Source: Planoprotostelium fungivorum (taxonomy: Eukaryota > Evosea > Variosea > Cavosteliida > Cavosteliaceae). Taken from it: a DNA stretch of 64,000 bases. How positions within the stretch are numbered: the stretch's first letter is position 1; each line of letters begins with the position of its first letter. The stretch spans positions 25,934 through 89,933 of the forward strand of contig MDYQ01000106.1 of NCBI GenBank assembly GCA_003024175.1, written 5' to 3'. This document shows, one piece after another, positions 1 through 13,656 of the stretch. Position numbers and translations under genes: made by a program. The notes below the pieces were generated by a model that searched no databases, had not been told where the DNA came from, and saw only the letters and a list, made by a program, of their open reading frames with translations.

Positions 1-138
1 TCGGATGTTGTTTAGTCAACGACGCTTGTCACGACAGCAGCAAGTTCTGCGTCTTTGGCCAATCCCAAGACATCAGCACATGTCCTCCTGTCCTCAGTGA
101 AATAAAGAGGAGGAAAGATATGACAAAAAGGTTTATCT

Positions 139-859
<721 letters not shown>

Positions 860-1093
860 TCACTCCCTCCTGCATCACCTCGAATAGATCTATAGAAGAT
901 CTGTCTGCGCGACAGTCACCTCCAGAGGCTACTATGTGGCTGACACCAATAAAAGACGTCAGAAGTTAAGGGGTCCGTCCAGCCATTGGATGTGGGCCTG
1001 TGAATATTGCACTCGTGGAAGCGCCCACTTATCCTGGACGTGGAGGCAGCAGCAACAGTGCCGGACTATATTCATTCCACTGATTCCCACAAA

Positions 1094-1499
1094 ATGAAAA
1101 CAGCTCTCTTCTTACTCTTATCCATCGTACTCTTTGCCTCGGCCACAGTTATCTGCAAGAACTGCACTCCTGGTCTGTACGCAGACACTTGCCTTCGCGT
1201 CTCCCCAGGTACCTGTGCCACCGTCACAGACTGCAGAGGTTACCCTGTCGGCTCTGTTTACGTCAGTCCGGTGTGCCCTCATCCACATGAATGCGTCATC
1301 TGATCTCACACAGATCTCCAACATCTTGACGCCCGGATCTCTCCTCTATTACGCTAACTCGCTCAGCTGCCAGGGCGCTGCCTTCCCCTTCACCTGCGGC
1401 GTTCTTCCTGGAGGCTCTCTCGGCGGCACAGGTGTCTACATCCCGTGTGGAAACAACAACTATCCTGGCTACAGAAACTTTGCAGAGGAAACCGCATAA
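1094..1499 (+). CDS. small secreted cysteine-rich protein
   Basis: Unrecognised protein of about 120 aa. It starts with a clear signal peptide (MKTALFLLLSIVLFASATV), followed by a Cys-rich segment (CKNCTPGLYADTC, then CATVTDC) and a Gly/Asn-rich end (CGVLPGGSLGG and CGNNNYPGY). One 43-nt intron at 1271-1313 (GTGTGC to CACAG) joins the two halves in frame; without it the first exon would run into a stop at 1303. I chose the Met at 1094 because it heads the signal peptide; an upstream Met at 1007 would bury it. No enzymatic motif is visible. It is likely exported and disulfide-bonded; function unknown. Confidence 0.7.
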
Positions 1500-1515
1500 A
1501 CGCTTCATGTATTCA

Positions 1516-4500
1516 TCATCGCTTCCACTTTCGATATAGATGCAGCATGAGGCCCAACTGAGCGACCGCGAGGGAGGTTTTGAAGAGAGTCCAGGACGAG
1601 GGGACGTGAGAGTAGAACTGTTTGTCGACCGATAGCCTCTTTGGTGTCTTGTGGTTGTAGCTGGGCTCGTTCAAGAAAGATAAGTAGGACGTTTTGAGAG
1701 AAGTGGAGGACATGAATGGCCCCAAGAGTTTGAATAGGAGGACCAGGGTTCTAAGACACGTGTGCATCACCTGCCGATCGTCATCACCCTCCATCTCGAT
1801 GGCATGACTCACCCTCAATCGCATGACAAACTTTTCAAACTGTTCCGTCTTTCCAGCGGCATTTGTGACAGCGTAGCTGTCCTTCCTCTCACTGAAGATG
1901 ATCTTGTGTATGTTGGTGCTGATGAGGACATTAAAAACCGGCGTCACGTTCCTCATCCTCTGAAGGCCTCTGTGGATCACATCAAAGTGCATGGAAATCG
2001 ATCCCAGATTGTACACGTCGATCATCATTCTACAGAGAGTCAGTCGAGATGAATGAAATGTGTTTCTGCTCGTTTCACCTGAGGTACATCTGAACGCCCA
2101 GATCCAATCCCTTCGCTCTGCGATCGACCCAGGCCGTAACGACCTGTCCACTGTTATACGTTACGTTACGTACATTACGTACCTCATAGTCATCGGTACC
2201 GATGAAGTCGCCGATGCAATACCCCCGAATGGCCCCAGGTATCAGTTTCTTCAAGACAGCCTTGCTCTGATAGAACGAGATTTCAGCCACATTTCATCGA
2301 ATGACAAGTCACCTGCTGATGAGAAATACCGCTGCCTCTTCTCAACGAGTCGATCGTGGTTACGTCGTTGGTCTCTATGACAACCATACCGGGGTAAGGA
2401 TCTTGACCAAAGTGATTTCGCGAGTAACCAAATTCGGACGTCAGATCTTCTTCGTCTCCTATTACATTTGAGTCTCTCATGGTGATCAAGCGGATGTGTT
2501 GATGATGATGTGATGAGATCGTGCGGCGACGGTGATCTTGTGATGATCGAGTGTTGATGGATGATGACCGTCACCTTCTTGTCTGGGACGAACAAAATTC
2601 AAGAAGGCCTGTAGATTCTCCTCCGCTGGTCTTCTACCTCTGTCTCTCCACACGAAATCTTCGTTGATGTAGATCCATTTCATCAGTTCCTCTTGTGCTC
2701 CCAGATCCAAATCGATAAATCTGTATGACATGTCAGTGTCCATCATCTCATGATCACATCGTCACGATCATCGATCATCGATGTGAACATGATGACATAC
2801 CTCAATAGATGACACCGTTCGCTCATCGTCTTCTGCATGTCACATAACAACTTTGGTAAACTACAACCAGTCAATCCCACACCTTCTCCACGTCTTTCAC
2901 CCTTGTGTCATCTGTGGTCTGGCTCGCTGCACTGTCCTTCTATTCTTCTTGTAGAAGGCAGGCAGAGCTGATTCCCACCATTTCTCCACAAACTCCTCCT
3001 CTTTGTCTGGCGCCGGAGGCTGTACGTTCGTTACGTGCGCACCAGATCATCGTACTCACGATCAGAGCTTCAGACAGGGAGCGACTGCGTTGTAGTTTGA
3101 CGGGTTTCGCTGCATCTGTGGGTCTTCTGGCGGCTTGGATCGCGACTTCCACGTGAGATTTCAATTCGTAAAAATGGGTCGGATTATTCCTCAATAATTC
3201 CTCCGGTGATATCTGTGAACATGTTAATGCTCGGTTGATATCGTGAATAAAATGAGATAAAAGTGATAAAGGGTACCTGATACAATTCCAAGAAACGATC
3301 GCGGATGACACGTACGATTCTCTTCAATATCTCTGATTTCTCTTGTTCGGATAATCTTTGTTCCGGTGAATGTCTCTTGTTCCATTGGTCTAAATCGAAT
3401 CCGAGGTTCAATAGATCTGATCTTAGATCAATACCTGTCGATCTACAACGAGACAGTGACTCACCCGTGTCCCAAATTCCATCCTTGACGTACGTTTGTA
3501 CGTATCGTAATAAATATTTTCCCAGGACTTTGATCTGCATACGTGAGCGTATGTTACATATGATATCATACCTTCTGTGGGTCCTCCAGAGTCAATCTCT
3601 GTATGACATCCAACATGATCGTTCCCGCCAAATCCTTCACAGGTTTAACAGTTTTCTGCGACTTTTCTGGTATGGCCATATCCATACTCGTCGTCAGCTT
3701 CTGCTCCATGTTCGAATCTTCCGCGAAAGTTCAGAGAACGTTCCTCGAATTTTCTCACCTCCGTCCTCCTCGGCTAGTTGTAGATTGGCCAGGTTCTCTT
3801 CGTTCAGTATGACGTCACCCTCTTTGATTTCTACGGGTCTGATATCATAGTAACTCTCCATTCCATATTCCGCGAAGAAATCGTCCCTTTTTACGCGTCA
3901 GATCAATCTACAACGATGTAGTCACTTGAGAGTGATCTGACTGATCGTCATCTCTTCATCGATCGCGTCTACCAATTTCGTGTACATCTTCACGTTGGGG
4001 AAATTTCTCGGAAATAGGATGGCCGGTACGTAATGAGACGTAATGAGTGCGGAGAAGAACTGTAACCAGGCGACCGAAGTATCGTTTGGATGTCCGTTGC
4101 TGTAGATCTTGAACACAAACATTCCCTGGTCAGTCAATATCGCCTCCGCATTCTCGATCTCCAGCCCCATCGTTCCTGGACCGTTCAGCGAGAGAAAAAA
4201 AGATGCCACCGGCGGGATTCGATGTCTCACCCTTCTTCCCCTTCTCACGGCTCTCTTCAAAGAGACTGATCATGACTACGTTTGATTTGAGGGCGATCTC
4301 GAGAGGTTTCTCTGCGTGATCTCCATTCGGGGCGTAGCAGCCGACAATGTTCGACGAGCAGCACGAGGCCGTCGAGAAGAATTTGTTATTCATTCTCACC
4401 CAGTATCTCTTCTTCTCGTGACTACGGTTCGACTGAAGAGGTGAGGGAGAGTCCATCTACAACGCGCCTCTCACCTCGGTCGATTTTTCGGTATTATATT

Positions 4501-7500
4501 TCTCGTCCAGATCGGCCTCCTGATGTAGTGAGTAGGGAGTGAGATTGTCTTCTCACTTTCGATAAGATGTCCCATTTACGATTGTTCATGACGTTCTTCC
4601 TCGGGTGACCCTCGAGACTCTTCTCCAAGAGTCTGACGACGATGGCCCTAAGCAAGGGTCAGACGTTCAGAGAAAGAGTGCGTCACCTTCTCTGCTTGAG
4701 GTCTTGTACGCTGAGAGTCAATCGATGGTCGCACCCGGTTCCAAATATTTGTGCTGCCGGGGTGTCCACCTCCTTGATCTGTCCATCGTCATGACGTCAT
4801 ACTCGTACGTATGACATCTCACCTTGACGCTCTCGATGGTCAGATTCTTCAGTAGATCTGAATATTCAGAGAACAGACTGGCCAGATTGGATCTGTAGTT
4901 CTCATCGATATCTCTCACATCTTCTATCTCCACCTGTCATCGCACGTTATTCCATCGAAATTTCACATCACGCCGAAAACTCGTGGAAATCTGGCGGGTG
5001 ACTCACTTTGATGTACAGATCTCGGTCCCAGAAATTAGGATGATAACCGATGGAGATGAGATGGTCTCTGATCTCCACATTCTTCGGTCTCGCCGCGACG
5101 AAATCGTCGAGAGATTTCATTCTCCATCTGAGTCTATTTTTAGCCGGTCCATCCGGTGGTACCAACTGTACAATGTCGATCGTCTCGCTCGAGTTGTAGA
5201 CGAACCACCTCTAAAAAGTGTTGCACGGCTGATATGGTCTCTCTTCTGATGGGTTCGTAGCGTGAACATTCTTCAAATGTTTTCAATCGTCTGCCGATCG
5301 AGTGAAGAGTCTCCATCACTTGTGCGTCTCCTCGCACCTTGGAAATAGTAAAAAAAGTGACGCCTTTGGGTTTCGAAATCGAGGCACTCACGTCAGGGGG
5401 AAAACAATCTGACAGCATCCGGGAGGCATCTGCATTCTCCTGGTTGATCTGGTCGTTGTAGAGGATGCGAACGAGAGACACTCTTCCTATGTCATCCATC
5501 CTCTTCTTCTGTCTGTTCCTGTCGAACGAGTTCTCCCTCAGATCTTCTTCTATGCCTCGGATGATGTTCTGAACGAGTCCCACCACCGCCGGATTACATT
5601 TCTGTGAGGTGATCGGTGAAAAAGGCGGGACATTTGAAATTTGAAATGCACCTGCAATTGCATGTTGACGAGTTCGAACAAGAGGGGGAGGAGGCCCTTG
5701 AATTCTTTCTGAGATATGACACGCCTGATGTGTCGGTGAGATATCACATGTGAGGTGTTCACTCACTTGTGTTTGTCTCCACGATTCTCTCCGTAGTTGA
5801 GCATGAATTGTCTGATGATTTTGTACCTACCAACAGATGTCATTGGTTTATCCTTCGGAATGTATGGAGGATAGAAACAAAATAGAATAAATTACCTCTC
5901 GTGACATAATTCTTGGTTGCATATGGAATTGAACATTCTAGCGTGATCTCTCTCTCCTTTGCGGATAACCTGCCAGAAGAGGATCTTCGACGCCTTTCTT
6001 GCGTTTCAATCGAATGAAACGATCTACAACGCTCACCTCAGGGTCGAAATTGGTCACGAAGAATTCGCAGGAATATTTGATGAAGATGAGGAGATTGTAT
6101 GACCCTGCCGTGACGAATCTACCGGGCAACTCTCTCACACAGTCCAACAGCGACACCAGAGACTCTCTCTGTCTCTTCTCATTCTCTCCCTCCACGTCAT
6201 CTGATGTGCCCGTGTGAGAACTGAAATTTCGAGTGGATTTCGATAAAAACTCACTGTCTCTGGGCTCGACGATGGATCGGTTGAGTTGGTTGTTGAAAGA
6301 TTCGAGTGTGATGGGAATGCCATCAGATAAGAGGAGAGAGATGTCGTCGCCTTGATTGATCTGATTCTCCATGACATCGATGATGGTGCTGAGTAGATCA
6401 CTCTGACAGGGAAGAGAGGGGAAGAATGTATCGGAGATCTGACCGATGCGTGTGTAGATCTATGTCATGTGAGTGATGAACCTATGGATGATCGTGCGGA
6501 TGATGTGATTACGATCAAGTGATTGACGATCATGTGATGTGATGGATGATGTGAACGAGAATGAGAGGGTGAATGAATGGATGTGAGACGATGACACACC
6601 AGAGGCAGGTAGAAGATCATCGCTTTGTAACGATTCAGACGATTCTTCACGGCATGATAACCGAATCGGAGGATCTTCCTGACCATCTCTATTTCTCTCT
6701 CGGGTTGCATGTACCATCCAGATAACTGTCCATCCTCAGCACAGAACGACGTTACGATAGCTCTGATGATATGTACACGATAGAGAGGGCATGTAAATGA
6801 CGAAAAGAAGCATCTGATGAGACGAAGAGAGAGAATTAAATCACCTCAAAGATACTCCTGGCCAGATTTTCGGCAAAGAAAGCGCAGAGAGAGGGAGGAA
6901 TGATGTTCCTCTGCTCGTTGAGAAAGATGTGACACAGTCGAACGACCCATTCGGTGATCTCTGCATCTCCCGATATCCTCAATCTACAACGAGTGTCAGA
7001 TGTGACGAATGATGACGTCATACCCGACACATTTGGCGGGAAAATCTCTCACGGAGCGGATCGAAGCGTCTAATAAGCCTCTCGTGATGATGAGGCCACA
7101 GAGAGAAGCGTATTCAAAGAAAGCTCTGACAATCGATTCTGTCTGTCGTCAAACCTATGATATCACGTACGATGTCACGTGACTCACCTCTCTTGGCGAA
7201 GGGGAATTGAGACGAGATAGATGCCACTTCTCCTGTGAATCTGAAATTTCTTTAACATTTCGAAACATGACGATGCGTTCACTTCATGAGATCATCCACG
7301 TAAGAAGCATCGTCGATGAATAGATCCGATCGATCTGATGCGTTGATGAACGCATCTACAACGGCGCATTTTATGCCCAATTGTTCCACTGATTCGACCC
7401 CCTCGCTGTTCGATTTCAGGTGATATCACATGAGACATCATACGACTCACCTATAGAAGATACCGTCTATGGTGTGAAAGACAGAAGGCAAGGAGATTTC

Positions 7501-9003
7501 CATAAGTTTTCTTACTTTTCCTCCGTACAACAAGGAGATATCTTATCTCGTCAGTCTGGATATCACGTGTGATATTTCACCTGGCTTCTCCTCTCTCTCA
7601 ATTGATGAGATGTTGACGATGGATACCGATAAGAGATCGAGCACCTAAGATTTCAATTTTCACCATGGACATAACTTCTCACCTTAGATAATAAGACTCT
7701 CGCATTGTGATCTTCACTACTTGCTCTCATATATAATGACAGGAGGTTTTGAAAAAACACGGAAAATCCATCGGAAACTCCCTGAAATTTCGACATCAGA
7801 TGGTAGAGTGCTATTTTCTCCTCACGAAGAGTTGGGCGGAGGTGAGACATCTCAAGAGGTTTCGAAAGACATCATAGGTCAAACTATCCATGGTGGCTGT
7901 CACGCACGCCACAGCATAATTGATGTCGCTCTGAGGATCTACAATCGTAAGTGACATCACATGAGACATCTTACTCTCACCTCTTTGGACGAGCTGTGAT
8001 AGAAAAGCCCAACGATAGAACAGAGAGGACTGCAAATCATCAGAAAAGATGTCTGATCGTGAAAGTATGATATCACTTGTTCCATCGGCTTGTCTGTCAC
8101 ATCTGTGATCCACTCTTTGACCTGAGTCGAGAGATGAGGAGATCGTCATCGTGATGATCATGATGATCATCGTCACCTCTTTGTGGTGAGGTACTGCCCC
8201 TACACTCGAATTGAGAAGGTTCACGTGCATTTTGGCGGAAAATTGCTCTATCTGGGTGACGATGAGAGCAAGATCCAACTTGGCCTGGTCCGATAGTGAA
8301 TTGTTGCCGCTGTTGCCCTGTTTTTATTCAGTTTTATTTCCACTTTGAATCCCACCGTTAAACTGGATCGAACGATATCGGAGAGCTGTGCAGTGGCAAC
8401 CTGAAGCGAGTTCAATTCTTTATTCTTTGATTCTAGTGTCACGCGTAGTGCGATGGCGCATGATGGATATGGAGACTGAGGATATCTCACCTCCATGAAC
8501 CACGTGGTCATGCTGTACACAGCCCACACTTCAGATGGACAGATTTGCCCCAAGTCATCGTTGTGATCATCTTCTTTCGTCTGTTGTAAGAAGGGCATCA
8601 CGTATCGATTATATACGCCGAACAAGGCATTGGAAGCTAAGCCAAATGTCTGAGGTGATGAGTCCCTGCGCTTGTTACGTCCCTCACCTGTTGTTCATTC
8701 TTCTCCGTTTCTCTCAGCAATCTCAACAGAAAATCACCTGAACGTATCAGTCTGCGTTGCCCGTCGAATCATCTCACCCAATCGCAAGAGAATCCGAGGT
8801 TTTGTGATGATCGATCCTTCTCGATTGAAGGAAGCCTCTATCGTGCCGATCTTCCCAAGAGCTGGCTTGGATGTCGCGACACAATCGACACCCAAAAAGA
8901 CGATGTCTAAATCGGTGGTGGGGAATTTGAGACCATCGGGAACACCGGATAGCGTGGTGAGGGAAGAGATGAACTCTGAATCTCTTAATTCTACCGCAGG
9001 CAT
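1516..9003 (-). CDS. very large helical protein, unidentified
   Basis: One long gene with roughly 25 short exons, read from MPAVELRDSEFISS at 9003 to YRKWKR at 1516; the protein should be near 1,900-2,000 aa. I do not recognise the family. What can be seen is mostly amphipathic helical sequence without Cys clusters, ATP-binding loops or clear TM segments. Landmarks in order: ALFGVYNRYVMPFL, SLYMRASSEDHNARVLL, a segment rich in FINASDRSDLF, ILRFGYHAVKNRLNRYKAMI, RMFNSICNQELCHERYKII, HLISIGYHPNFWDRDLYIK, LLNLGFDLDQWNKRH, LMKWIYINEDFVW and HFDVIHRGLQRMRNV. Two of these share an L-x-x-[IL]-G-[YF]-x4-[WF]-[DN] pattern, which may reflect internal repeats. Several introns contain the TCTACAACG motif, and a 30-nt intron without stops seems to lie at 3435-3464. 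It could be two adjacent genes; I see no clear internal stop plus restart. The exon chain is inferred, not proven. Confidence 0.55.
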
Positions 9004-9189
9004 ATGCTGATCGAGTTACACCCACGATGGTGCGCCACTTTTTGTGAGTGTAAACGAGTCGAACCGTTAAAAGTCTATTAAATGGGTTTTAGCTCAACGC
9101 TTCCATATCATAAGCTTAGATCTGTCGTCTGCCTCTACCAACAAGAGTTGAGTACACGAACGCATGCGATCCCATCATTAGAGGGCTCT

Positions 9190-10331
9190 TTATTGATCGA
9201 GCAGAATGGCCCAAGTCTCGTCAGGATGATCCCACAAGAAGGCGTGATTCCATTTTCTCTTCACGACCCTCTCTAATCTTCCCTCTCCCGCGTGATCCTC
9301 CGCCCAGATTCCGGCCATGGTGCACATGGGGACACTCTTTGTGCACCACAACCAAGTGATGGCAACGTCTCTCGACCATTGAGTCATGGAGCTGGAAGTC
9401 ACTGGGAAGATGACACTCTTTGTCCAGCTTTCGGTGGCTTCGGTGTAGGGCGGATAGACGTGGAAGAACGCAAATGGAAAGGTGTGGCTGCGGTGATGTT
9501 TCAATATTTCCTGTGAGATGAACGTCAGCCGTGCTCGTTCGTGTAAGATGACAGACGGTGAGAATCGGACATCTTACATCGGCATTAGGGTGGGGGGTCT
9601 CGCTGGACGAGTTCTGAGCCCAAAGAAGTCTTCCTTCACGGTCCGTCGGTATATCAGAGGGTCTCTCGAACGTCTGGATGCACCAACTCTTAAACCAGTT
9701 GGCCAAGTTGGGTAGATCTGAGAGTCTCTCCAGGACGGCGGAGGCTGGTTGACCAGTAATGAAGTCAGACGGAGGATCCAGGAAGACGAGACGACGGACT
9801 GCTTTGGAAATGGAGGACATGTGTTCAGGATGGAGGGTGGATGAATGGTGGAGTATACCCATGAGGATAGTCACCCCCTGTCGGTGTCAGTCTCGGAGAT
9901 GAATCGGATGAATACCATGGACCAACTGAGGAGGACAAGACTCTGAGGTTTGATATTGTTTCTGTCTATCATGATGGAGATGAATTCGGCTATCTCCGCT
10001 GCTCTACGCTGACCGTATTCTGGTGAGTGATCGACGTGCAATAATTTCATGTCTAGTGGAGAGGGGGCTGAGCTACCATCGTAACCTCTCAAGTTGACTG
10101 CAATGACACGCGTATTGTGGGGCTTCTTCTTGATTAACTCGTCGAAACTTTCTAAGATTGTGAGTGGTATTACTACAAGTCAAATAGAAAGAAATAATGT
10201 CCTTCACCTTTCGTGAAGGTGTTACCGTGGATGGCAATGAAAGTATCGTGATCTCCATCACAGTGTCCTGAGTCAGTGTACTCAAAAGTAGGTTGGTCAG
10301 TGACTGACAGTGTCACCGTGTGAGTTTGCAT
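9190..10331 (-). CDS. alpha/beta-hydrolase fold protein
   Basis: Predicted serine hydrolase of the alpha/beta-hydrolase fold. The N-terminal part carries DTFIAIHGNTFTK, the HG oxyanion-hole strand. NLRGYDGSSAPSP is the usual G-[YF]-x-x-S loop. The nucleophile elbow reads LLSWSMG, an S-x-S-x-G form, with the second Ser as nucleophile. The catalytic His is in KWNHAFLWDHPDETW close to the C-terminus. Exons are separated by GT-AG introns, for example at SWSM|GVT and PNAD|EILKHH. The start Met at 10331 (MQTHTVTLSV) gives the shortest sensible N-terminus; the stop is at 9190. About 300 aa. No signal peptide is seen, so a cytosolic enzyme is likely. The substrate cannot be told. It lies upstream of the large unidentified gene on the same strand, with 186 bases between. 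Confidence 0.8.
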
Positions 10332-10481
10332 GACGATGTCTGACTGCGTGGCTCCTCTAAAATTTTGGATATATTGGATAATAAATAGACGCGTGACAGG
10401 CAGAGACGAAACTACGGATTATTTTTACCCGCCATCACATATCCGCCTGCACAGTGATGGGTAGCGAGCCAACGATACAAC

Positions 10482-13400
10482 ATGAGACGATCATCAACCA
10501 ACACCTCTGAAAATGGGAAGGCCTACATAGAAGCTAATGCGAGAGGTAGCTGCGAGATGGAGAATTTTACTCGTCTGAATCGAAATCAGGAGGCTTGAGC
10601 TATGCCGAATTGGAAGATCAGCTGTTCAGAATCAAAGAAGAGAATGCGAAATTGAAGCGTTTCAGCAACCAACAAGAGGATCGCATCAGACAGTGCGCAT
10701 CCACTCCTAGTTCTACGTCTCATAGCTATACAGGATGTCCACTCGTATGATCAAATTAACAAGTGATGCCAATCGAAACAGCAACGTCCGCGATGTGATT
10801 ACAGAACAGACGGTGGAAGATCTTCGACATCAACTGATGGAAGCTCAAGCCAAAAACGACAAACTGAATAGAAAGGTGATGATTCTTTTGGTTCATCTCA
10901 AATGTGATGGGTTTCAGTTAAATCTGCTCATGTCACGCAACCGATTGGGAATGACCAACTCAATACGATCGTCGATGACTGCCAGTCCAGTACAAGGGGA
11001 TGAAGATGAAGACGAATCCATCCATCTTGATAGACTTCAACTCAACGATAGTAGACGGTTCGACACGTGAGTCGCCAACATCACGTATCCCCTGATCGAC
11101 TGATCGCATCAGCACCAGGTTGAACAGAGAAGATCACGACACACTGTGAGCTCCCCTCCCCCTCATCGACTCACCTTTTACAGTGAACAGATGGTTCACC
11201 TTCTGCGACAGAAGGTCCTTCAGCAAGAAAACACGATCCAAAGCCTCCGAAGTGAAAACGAAAAACATCTTCAGTCCCACCAGAAGAACAAGGACGAGAA
11301 GGAGAGCTGGTCGAGAGAGAGGAAAACTCACGCTGAGACGCTGGAGAAGATGAAAGAAGAGATCAGCCGGGCTCACAACGAACACCGAAGGGAATTAGAT
11401 CGAAATACAACGTGAGGCGGAAAAAAAGAGAAGAACTGACCGGGAATAGAAGCCAGTTCACGCCGGACCACACGAAGCAGTACCTGGAGATCGAGAAAGA
11501 ACTGAGAGAGAGGAGACACGACATCAGACAGTTGGAAAACGACCTTCACATCTCTCAGAGCAATCTACAACACGCAAAGGAGAGCAACAAGAGGCTAGCA
11601 GAAGAGATGAACACCCTCAACCACACTCTACGTCAGGAGAGGAAGAAGCTAGCTGAGATGGAGGACAAAAAGTTTGTCGCTGATCACAGACCTCATGTTT
11701 CACTGGCTGACGATCATCACGATCACGAAAAGTTTTCGAGCGACACACAGAAGCAACTGGAACTTAAATTTCTGGAGCTGCAGGAGAGCAACGCGAAGGC
11801 GGCGGAAAAGAACAGGACGTTGAGTCACAAGCTCAAAGAGATGGAGGCCGGAAGTCGATCGATCGTAGAATTCAAGCATGAGATGGACGCTCAAGTGTCC
11901 ACTTTAAGACGTGAGAAGCTATTCCGTTGACATGATGATCATCATCATCACATCATCATGAAGGAAGCTCATCCTATCAGATGACATTGAGAATCTCAAG
12001 AGGGACAAGGAAAATCTTCAGAAGAAGTTGAATCAATCCGACCAGAAGAACAGAGAGCTGACCGATCAGCTGAACTATCTGAGAGGAGAGGCCGGCTGCG
12101 ACATCAACGAGATCAGAGAAGCCATCATATTCTTAAGAATTAAGAGGGCGAACCCCTTTGACACGAACACGAGCGATAAAGCTCTCGGCACAAAGGTGAT
12201 TCATCCGAACGATCATCACCATGTCCATGTCATCATGCTGATCGTGATCAGGAGCGATACGAGTTAGACTTGTTGAGAAAAGAAAAAGCGGAATCTCTGA
12301 TGGAATTGGAGAAACAGAGAGAAGCTTACACTCTTCAAAAACGCATCGTCGATGATCTGAAAAAGTTCAACAACGCGCTGAGAGCCGATGCAACTCATTG
12401 GCAGCAGGATCGAGAACAGCTTGAGAAGGAACACGGACAAGAGATCCTCAAATTAGAAGACAAGCTGGAGGCAACCAACGAAAAATATCAGAAGCTGAAA
12501 GTTGGCTACGAAGCTCTGTTGAGCAAGCACAAGAAACACGAGAAAGAATCGACCAAGAGATTGAACGAAGAGAGGGAGAAGAGAGAAGCCAGTGAGGCGG
12601 AGCGTTCAGAGAGGGAGAGGCAGATGGAAGAGGAGAGGAGAAGGCTGGAGGAAGAAGAGGAGGAGAGACTGAGGAACGAAGAAGAGGAAGCTTTGAGGGT
12701 GGGCTGATCACCATCATCACATCATCATCATGACCCATGGACAGAGGGAGGAAGAGAGATTAGCCAACAAGGAGAAGAAGAAGTTGGAGAAAGAGATGCG
12801 TAGAAGGGCGAAGGAGAAGAAGGGAGAGGCAGAAGCCACCTCTACACCACCACCCGAGACCGTCACGGACAAGTCGATTCGCAGGAAGCGGTTGAACAAG
12901 AACGCACAAGACGCCAACGAACGTCTAGCGAAGGTGACATTTAGACATCATCACATGCATCTGATGAGCTGTCGCATCTCGACTGACGACGTCATCAGAT
13001 GGGAATCGAATACACATCAGACGAAGTCATCGTGGTCGTGGTGGAGAGATTAGTCATCAACCATCACGTGATGCTGACGAAGAAATGTCACGCTCTGTTT
13101 GTCGCTTACGAGTTTTTGGGATTTCCTGCGGACCAGTTAGAGACTCCCTCGCTTGGAACAGAAGAATCTGGAACATTCGACTACAACATGATCAACGGTG
13201 AGACGCACGATGAAAGCGGTGCATCACTCTGAATGAATATTGTAGCCTTCCCACTCATTGAAGACAACGAGAGGTTTCAACTCTTGACGATGCTCTCCTC
13301 TCATGTGTACGCCGATGGAAATATTTATTTCGACGTCTTTGACGATGAAGGAAACCGAGTCAAGCAGCTCGGGACGGGCACCATCAATTTGCATCAGATG

Positions 13401-13523
13401 CTGGATTTTGGGGGTGATCTCATCCACCAAGACATTCCCATACGAGATCTCGATGATGAGATCGGGCATCTGTACATATCCGTCATCGCTTACGACGCCA
13501 TGCATTCGATTTTAGAACATTAA
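10482..13523 (+). CDS. RPGRIP1L: RPGRIP1/RPGRIP1L-like ciliary transition-zone protein
   Basis: Homologue of RPGRIP1/RPGRIP1L (fantom/NPHP8), a scaffold of the ciliary transition zone. The N-terminus has the family's first coiled-coil motif (AELEDQLFRIKEENAKLK, then NQQEDRIRQM and RMIKLTSDANRN). A long coiled coil rich in E, K and R follows to about 12.9 kb. The C-terminus is a C2 domain beginning near 13.0 kb, with the characteristic ALFVAYEFLGFPADQLETP and later LGTGTINLHQMLDFGGDLI and QDIPIRDLDDEIGHLYISV. The first exon (from the Met at 10482) joins through a 44-nt intron at ANAR|GGLSYAELE. The protein ends shortly after this C2 domain, so the C-terminal RPGR-interacting domain of vertebrate proteins is absent. 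Only one C2 domain is evident. Its presence implies the organism can build cilia or flagella. Confidence 0.85.
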
Positions 13524-13656
13524 AAGATGAACTACCATTGAGATTTCTCTTTTGTTGTGCTTGCTAATCAAACCACATGACTTGATGATGGATACTAATC
13601 CGTGTGCACTCAAAGAACAGACGAAGGTGAACAAGATAAAACTTTATAGAATACAA

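Noticed and set aside
3907-4464. 18-nt mini-introns ending in CGTTGTAG
   Set aside because: At first GTGACTACATCGTTGTAG and GTGAGAGGCGCGTTGTAG looked like complete introns, but the reading frame is restored only by acceptors further on, giving introns of about 39-42 nt.
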